Source: Mytilisepta virgata (lineage: Eukaryota > Mollusca > Bivalvia > Mytilida > Mytilidae). From it: 64,000 nt of DNA. The translations under genes and the position numbers were made by a program. Positions 57,340 to 64,000 of this stretch are shown piece by piece. Every line of letters starts with the position of its first letter. Position 1 is the first letter of the stretch. The notes below the pieces were generated by a model, which saw only the letters and a list, made by a program, of their open reading frames with translations, had not been told where the DNA came from and ran no database searches. Location: assembly GCA_028015205.1 (NCBI GenBank), contig CM051514.1, positions 43,602,150 to 43,666,149 of the forward strand, written 5' to 3'.

Positions 57340-57456
57340 TGGCCAGGACCAAAAATTTTGAAACTCCAGAAGAAGAAAAATACGCCAAAATGAAAAAGGA
57401 AAACCTTGACCTTCCTCCAAAACACCAAAATGTACGAAGCCAGAAATGTATATAAA
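57340..57456 (+). other. Weak small exon candidate
   Basis: A 38-codon frame from ATG 57340, MARTKNFETPEEEKYAKMKK followed by a proline-containing end, is more coding-like than its flanks. It follows TTTGCTCCGGGCATGCAG, a possible 3' splice site 12 bases before the ATG, and contains AATGTACG as a poor 5' splice site. No family recognised and no partner exon found. Confidence 0.2.
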
Positions 57457-57469
57457 ATTACTCACCAAC

Positions 57470-58720
57470 TAATGCAGTAAACATACTAAAATGCAATATG
57501 ATAACCCATTTCTTTATATTTTTGTTAAATATTTCAGAAAAAAGTATCTATTGACTCAATTCATTACGTGAGCGCAAAGCACGTACACCTCGACATAGAT
57601 CTCAAAACCTGACAAATATTTCATAAAATAGAATCAGATAAGTTCACTTAAATAAATAGAAATACAAAAAAATATTGTCTTGTTACCTGACCGCACGAAA
57701 CGCATGTAGAGGGAGGTATTAGTTTCAGCTGATAGTGTATTTTTATCATTAATTTACTTTTTTAAAAGCTGATATTAATAGAGACAATTCAACAGTAAAA
57801 GCCTGGTAATCGTAATCCACGCTGTTTCTTGTAATGAAGTATATAAATGTAGAAATATTACAAACAAGTAATTTGTTATCTGAGTTCATTTCGTTAACTC
57901 TGGTATTTAGATATAAATATTGCACTTTTAAAACTGATGGAATTTTTCAAGTTTTTAACAAGAAATGAAGTTACAACAATTCAACATTTTAAAAACTTAA
58001 ATTATAGAACTAGATCGATATCATGCATTGACTGAATAATTTAATTAAATCTTTGATGTATTCATTCTCTATTTATTTTTTGTTCATGATTAAAGATGCT
58101 CGCTGGTCATGTTTTGACCTTTTTGTCAGATTTTCGGTCATCCTCGGGTTTTATCCATTTCTTAAACATTAAATTTTTTGCCCATGAACCCCCACTTTTT
58201 CTTTTATAATTCAATCATATATACCTTAAAATGGTATTTGACAAAATTTTATGAAATCCTTTTTATTTTTTTATACGTCTTTGAGAGACTGGAGTTGTCA
58301 ATGCAAAGACAATGAAAAATCCAGAGAAAACCTATTTCCTGCAAATTTTCAAGGCTTTATAGCTCTAAAATGAGCACACGAACCTATATTTTTTCTTGCT
58401 TATTTGTTTACTATTCATATGTTGTCTCAAACTATAACACCTATTTCAAATCCTATTTATTTCCTATTAGACCAGCGATCATCCTTCAGCCATTAGCTTT
58501 TGATCTTAGTGACCTTCCTCTCTGAGTTATTGCTACCAACCAATATTCTTCGCCGATATTAATCCTTTATATTTTTACTTGATAAAACATGAGAGTTATC
58601 TAAATGATAATGTAAAGTTAGTCGCACAACGTTTTAATAAGGCATTGTTTTTAAATCATGCTATTTCAAGCAATATGTACTTGTTCTTCTCTTACTTCTA
58701 CAAGTGTGAAATTTCGAATT
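57470..58720. other. Gene-free AT-rich DNA
   Basis: Nothing recognisable. Confidence 0.4.
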
Positions 58721-58730
58721 TTCAACCTTG

Positions 58731-58923
58731 ATAATTTGGCTCCTGAAGAAATATAATTTTCTGAAATTTGTACGTACACTGCAACACGTTTTTATCAAAT
58801 AAATTATATTTTCGTTACTGTGGTTGTACTTACATGTAACGAAGATATAATTTATTTGATAAAAATGTGTTGTAGTGTACTTGCACATTTCAGAAAATTA
58901 TTTTTCTTCAAGAGCCAAATTAT
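58731..58923. repeat. Fold-back element, two 88-base arms
   Basis: The left arm 58731-58818 (starts ATAATTTGGCTC) and right arm 58836-58923 (ends GAGCCAAATTAT) pair along their length at roughly 90%, around a 17-base loop. Arms include CAAATAAATTATATTTTCGT paired with ACGAAGATATAATTTATTTG. Non-coding; a strong cruciform or hairpin candidate. Confidence 0.9.
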
Positions 58924-59037
58924 GTATCAGCACAGTTACTAGTCATCCGATTTCGGCGATAAAACCGACATTCAAACTTTTAATGTTATAAAATTATCAA
59001 CTTATATTTTAAGCTTTGCTAGTACTTTAATATCTGT

Positions 59038-59205
59038 GTCTTGTTCTTTTTTTATTAATTTTATTATATGTTTTTTATTCCTTTTGTTATACATGTATCA
59101 TTGTGGCATATATTTGTTGTGTTCAATTCTCATGACTCTGTCTCTAACTTGGATTTAGAATTTACGGACTTTTCCCAATGTTTTGCCGCTTCGGTATGCT
59201 TTTGC
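59038..59205 (+). repeat. Dispersed repeat C, plus-strand copy
   Basis: ATACATGTATCATTGTGGCAT, TTGTTGTGTTCAATTCTCATG, GAATTTACGGACTTTTCCC and TTTTGCCGCTTCGGTATGC are shared with 8075-8165 and, reversed, 32045-32140 and 46800-46900. Confidence 0.7.
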
Positions 59206-59209
59206 CGAT

Positions 59210-60150
59210 GTCCAAACCAAAGGTAACAATCTGATAAAAAGTTAAAAACAAATTGGTTGAGTAATGTAGATTGCACGATTGCATGCAGGCAACAACGTAA
59301 CATTTCATTGAACGACAAATCTTGGTTATATATAGACTTAGATAACATTTATTATGTGATAATTTTCAGAAAGTAAAAATATTTCTTGCTTCTGATACTG
59401 ACTATTATGATATAATAATATTTTTAAACATTGTGACAAAATAGTCGATTTAGTTTGCAAATTTAGTCTAAAAATAACTTTTTATGTTAAGGGTTAATTG
59501 AGGACTGACATGCAAAAGCACTTTTTATGACTATATGAAAATATAAAATTATTATTTGATTTTATCATGGTTTTCCAATAAGTTTTAGTAAGGTAAATTA
59601 CTGTGTAAAATGTTGATTAGCATGACCATTTTAATTAAGACGTTGGAGATCACTTTAAAAAATCTAGATTATATCCTGTTTTCAATAGAAATTCAAAGGC
59701 ATTCTAAATCGTGTATTCATTTATAAGACAAGAATAGTAAACAGAAAATTTTGATATAGAAAAGCTTACGTGTACGTTGTCATATCTTTGAAGAATGAGA
59801 TATAATGGAAACTTTGTCATGATATTTTGCATACTGCCACTTCAGCTACCAGGTACATCTAATACGACATGACCGTTTATTATCCTGCTAGAGATTCTGG
59901 GTTAATATAGTATAAGTATGCTTCTTTAAAATAAAATACGACGCAACAGCTTTCGATTGTAAATTTTCATAGGTTACAAGAATGGGGATTTTTCACTCAG
60001 AAAATGATCTCTCGTTTTCTTTGTCAAGTGAAAGTCAAATCTACTCTTCGTGGACCTTGTGGTAAAAAAAGGAGCAATATGTCAATTTGATAGGGCATTT
60101 AACTTGTGTGTCATAAATTTGACCTTTCAATTTTACTCGAAGAACGGACA
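59210..60150. other. Gene-free AT-rich DNA
   Basis: Nothing recognisable. Confidence 0.4.
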
Positions 60151-60159
60151 TTCAAAATA

Positions 60160-60876
60160 TACTCTTCAAAAAAAAAGAAACGCATAGACATAATATGTAT
60201 GCCTAAGATTTAATTTTTCTCTGTTTATGTCTATTTTAAGCAAAGGTGTTTTATGAGGCAATAACTCAAAATTGCTAAATGATTTCAAATCAAGTGCAAA
60301 AAATTAGTTCCTACTGATCATGGCGTCATTTCACGAAATTTTCGAAAATAACTAAATTGACAAAAATAGCCCAGAGGGGAGATTTTCAATTTCACAGTTA
60401 TTTGGCCCTGTTCACTGACGTAAACGTCGGAACATCAAAATCAACAACCCCATTTAAAAGAGTAGATATGGAACAACTCAACCAGTTGTATAAAGTTAGA
60501 ATTTTCTTCTTCTGGAAAGTTTCCAGAAAGAAACACCGACTTTGTGTTTTTCGAACGGACAATTGAAGGGAAAATGTTCCAGGTTATCATAGAAATTGGT
60601 TCCATATCTGTTGTTTTTTTCAAGTTTAATAATTATGGTGAACATAATCAAGGCCCTTAATAATGTTTTCTTTTTCAAATTTTGGGTGATTTTTGTCAAT
60701 TTCGTGAAATGGCGTCATAATCAGTAGTAACAATTTTTTTTCCACTTGATTTGAAATCATTTAACATTGAATTATTGCCTCACAAAACGCCTTTTCTTGA
60801 AATAGACATAAACAGAGAACAATTTAATCTCAATCATACATATTTTGTATATGCGTTTATTTTTTTTTGAAGAGTA
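60160..60876. mobile_element. 717-bp MITE with ~190-bp terminal inverted repeats, TA flanks
   Basis: The ends read TACTCTTC... and ...GAAGAGTA, each flanked by TA (60158-60159 and 60877-60878). Inverted pairing extends inward about 190 bases on each side: AGACATAA, GAGGCAATAA, TGATTTCAAATCAAGTG and GGCGTCATTTCACGAAATT all have their complements on the right side. The left arm has an extra ~18-base piece near 60340. TA duplication suggests Tc1/mariner mobilisation. The 340-base centre has no transposase, so it is non-autonomous. Confidence 0.82.
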
Positions 60877-62159
60877 TATAAATCAAAAATAAGATTTTGA
60901 TACTGAATTTCAGATTAAGCTATTGACATATCCAATATAAATACAAAATTACAATGTTTACATGGATGTTTAAAACGTTTTAAAGTAAATAATATTCTAT
61001 GACACTAATTCCGATAAACCCACACTTGCATGTATATGAAAAACGATATTTATTGAATAATGCTGCGAATAAATAAGAGGTAACTATTTATCCCACCACT
61101 TCTCCTCTTTGTCCCTGGATTTATGATTGTTTAAAGGCATTTTGGATTTTCCTGGCATTGACTAACTGCCAACGATCATGAAATCATGAAGGTTACAATA
61201 AACCATTAGAAAATTCAGTGGGTGCAGTAAATTTATGAAGGGGTCATTGAGCACCAAAATGAATATCACCGTGATTCGCTTCCGATTGGTCAATATCATA
61301 TTAATTCGTAAATGATTTAAAACGAGAGTGGATCTTTATTAAATATATTCTGAATAAAACGTTTTCACATGAATGTTTAAAAGTGTGTGCAAATTGAAGA
61401 TGTCAATGGTGGACCTCCGGATTTTCGGAAAAATTGCATCCCTCCTTTTTCAAGATTATTTTCACCCAATAAAAGAATTATTAGAATTTATATAATTATT
61501 CCATTACACCTCCCTCATAACGGAAGTCTATAATCTTTATATTAATTGATAAGAAATTTTAATAAATTTTATTGCACATTGGGTTACCCCATATGGGAAA
61601 TAACATAGGAAGACTAATTGTTTGTTGTATTTTAGAAAGGTATCCAAAGCGTACCGTGAAAGGGTCGTAATAACTGGGTTCATCTACTTTACTGAGATAT
61701 AAGTCGGTTGACTATGGGGTAATATAACCAGTAATAAATCATCTTGTTAATTAATATATTTCTAATATAGTAGTATATCATATGACCCTTAAAATAAATA
61801 GGTTATAAACAATTTACTTCAGACTGATGTAGAGAATTTTCTCTTTCGTAATATATATAGCGAAGGTCGTTTTAATAAACTACAGGGTTAGTATACTGTT
61901 AAAAGTGTTTAAGAAACGTGCAGTAATCTGTATTTTATGAAAAATATATGATGAGATTTGATATTCTGTTATAATGGATTGCTGGATACAGATAATCTTA
62001 AATGAATGATAATGCAAGTCAGTGATACATCAATACATATGTGAAGCAGAGAGATACAGGAATAAATGAAATAAAGTATTTTATCTATATCTTGTAAGCA
62101 TCTGTAGTTATATAATAAATAACGTTTTACAAAATTTTATGCACAAGATTTGCTCATTT

Positions 62160-62290
62160 CTGTGATTTACGACTCATCGGTTCTGCTCAAGGCCTAAATG
62201 CTGAAACAAAAACAATAACCAAAAACCAAATGCCAAAATTACCAAAATTTGTAAAGCCAAAATCATCTAAGGACAGGGCTATGTACGTCG
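62160..62290 (-). repeat. Fragment of dispersed repeat F, minus strand
   Basis: TTTACGACTCATCGGTTCTGCTCAAGGCCTAAATG and later CTAAGGACAGGGCTATG are the reverse complements of blocks at 63440-63610. Confidence 0.65.
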
Positions 62291-63369
62291 GAGATACTCC
62301 TTAGTTTTCAAAATATTTAAAAATTTTGTAATAGTAAAGTGACAGTATCAATTCCTGTCTACTACCGAAATACAAGCAATTGGGCTGTGTATTGAACATA
62401 TCTCCTATGATACCAAGTTTGCTGTACATTATGTATCAATCTACTCGTAGGTTCCGCCAAATAATAACCTAGAATGTAAATACCGAAATGACAAAAAGGA
62501 TAATACCAAAACAACCTAAGGACAGAGCTGTGGACGAAGAATATGCTCTTGATTCTAAAGAAGTTATGATAATATATTCTAAAGTATCAATTTAACTGTA
62601 TGGAAACCTTGAACTGGTCATTATAATTTCAATATCTTAATAAATTAGAAGGTCTCCATTCAAAATGAAATTTTTGGTTAAAAATATAACCTTTTTAAAC
62701 AATGGTAAAATTTTAATGTCTTCTTGGAACACCAATTAGAGTTAAATAACCAACAAAAAATCTCATATTTCGAACATTTAGACTTTCAAAATACCAAAAA
62801 TCCATTGCACGAACTGAGGTTTCCAGACAATAGTATCGAAACACTAGCAACTAAGCCGGAAATCTTAAAAGGAACTAAGAAAAAAAGAATGTTGATTAAC
62901 TATATATTAAGTCATATAACAAGTCATAATTAATTGTTGTTAATTGTTATATTCCTACTACAGTAATTTATCTGATGACCATAGACAAATAGATTAAAAG
63001 TACTTCCTTCAAAATGATGTAGAGAACTTTCTCTTCCGTAGTATATAGCGAATGTCATTTTATCTTACTACTAGGTAACATTTTATTTGATAATTCAAAT
63101 ACAGTGCGTATTGTTGATTCTGATTGGTCGACAACGTGACGTCTGGAATCTTTTTTCCGATAAATGAAAAGCGTATGAATATGTGACCCGTAAAATAATG
63201 CAATTTTAAACCGTTCATAGTTATTATGGAATTATAATTTTTCTGCTCTTGATCGGTGTATAAACTCGACCAGGTCACGCACAACTTTAACATAAAGTCC
63301 TTCAAAGAATTGTATTTGATGCCACAGCAGTTGGACTCCAAGTGCACGAGGGTATTCCCAGCTTAGTTG

Positions 63370-63660
63370 CTAGTATTTCAATACTAGTCCAAAACTGATA
63401 CTTAAAATTCACTGTTACAAAATTGTAAAATTTGTGGAAACTGAGGAGTATCTCCCTCATGCATAGCTCTGTCCTTAGACCATGTATACGGTTTTAGATT
63501 TACAGCTTTTGTCATTTTGGCATTTTGAATTTGTTCTTCAACCTTTTGACTGTTATTTTGGTTTTCAACATTTTAGGCCTTGAGCCAAATTGATAGTCGT
63601 AAATCGACGAAATGGGCAACATCTTTTGCATCAAAATTGGTATTTCACATGAAAGTTCCA
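63370..63660 (+). repeat. Dispersed repeat F, plus-strand copy (no tandem array)
   Basis: CTAGTATTTCAATACTAGTCC, CTCCCTCATGCATAGCTCTGTCCTTAG, TTATTTTGGTTTTCAACATTTTAGG and a CGACGAAATGGGCAACATC block match 17095-17360. Confidence 0.75.
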
Positions 63661-64000
63661 TAAGTGAAATAATTTTGTTCTCTTGAAGACAAGTTTGGAC
63701 AAAACCAGGTAAGTTCATGTGCATCTTGTCAGACACGTGATTAGACGATGCACATTGATTAATGTACAACAATTTTGAAAAATGTCCGCGCACTGAGGTA
63801 TATAGATAGCATGAATATAGATGTTCACACTGAGATACTCCTACAAAAAGTATTTAAAAGTATCAATTTCTACATACTTGTAAATGAGCTCGTAATAACC
63901 CCGTAAAATGGGAGATATAAGAAAGTTGGTTAATTATTGTGTAACCGATAATAAATAATATGTTTTAATTAATTTATTCCTACTTGAGAAGTTTATCAGG

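Larger units (their letters stand above)
61660..64000 (+). repeat. Diverged long direct repeat (~1.0-1.2 kb unit)
   Basis: The TGATGTAGAGAATTTTCTCTTTCGTA-ATATATAGCGAA block at about 61832 recurs at about 63018, and the TTAATTAAT-TATTTCTA/TATTCCTAC block recurs at about 61748, 62935 and 63968. A GTAATAACYSSGT-like block is at 61665 and 63893. The two or three units are strongly diverged and interrupted by repeat F pieces. No gene is supported. Confidence 0.55.

Noticed and set aside
1..64000. LTR retrotransposon or Steamer-like provirus, expected in bivalves
   Set aside because: No long terminal repeat pair, protease or DDE integrase was seen; the only RTs are of Ngaro, Penelope and LINE type.

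Overview
The window is AT-rich animal nuclear DNA (roughly one third G+C by eye) in which almost everything recognisable is a transposable element or other repeat. The best organism call is a marine bivalve, most likely a mussel (Mytilidae, Mytilus-like). This rests on a repeat at 43.80-44.11 kb that I recall as highly abundant in Mytilus sequence, on several other short dispersed families of mussel type, and on a tRNA-derived SINE of bivalve style. I see no complete host protein-coding gene; a few short stretches could be single exons.

Layout. 1.1-5.5 kb (minus strand): a tyrosine-recombinase retrotransposon of Ngaro type carrying gag, reverse transcriptase/RNase H, tyrosine recombinase and a terminal SGNH hydrolase; gag is broken by a 7-bp duplication and the RT by a single TAG. 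6-11 kb: dispersed repeats. 11.6-12.57 kb: a 51-bp satellite of about 19 units, each built from three palindromes. 16.65-17.1 kb: a 90-bp tandem array inside a dispersed repeat. 19.4-23.4 kb (minus strand): a degenerate Penelope-like element (PLE) split by a 2,733-bp DNA transposon with 89-bp terminal inverted repeats, a TTAA target duplication and a broken THAP zinc finger (Kolobok-like). 25.9-26.4 and 41.1-41.3 kb: further fragments of the same PLE. 33.2-33.75 kb: a SINE inserted into one copy of a local duplication. 29-47 and 58-61 kb: several fold-back and MITE-like elements. 48.0-54.34 kb (plus strand): an apparently complete, open two-ORF LINE. ORF1 has a coiled coil, an SGNH-like domain and an RGG tail; ORF2 has an APE endonuclease, an RT and a Cys/His knuckle. 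Its 3' end is a (TATTTC)n tail, and an E-box and a YY1-like site lie just upstream. 61.6-64 kb: a diverged long direct repeat.

Working together. The LINE looks potentially active and could supply RT machinery for SINEs, although no sequence match links it to the SINE here. The nested PLE/Kolobok-like structure and the SINE in a duplicated site give clear relative ages. Two unrelated retroelements in one window both carry an SGNH-hydrolase domain. Nothing here looks like a bacterial-type system (no CRISPR, operon or phage).
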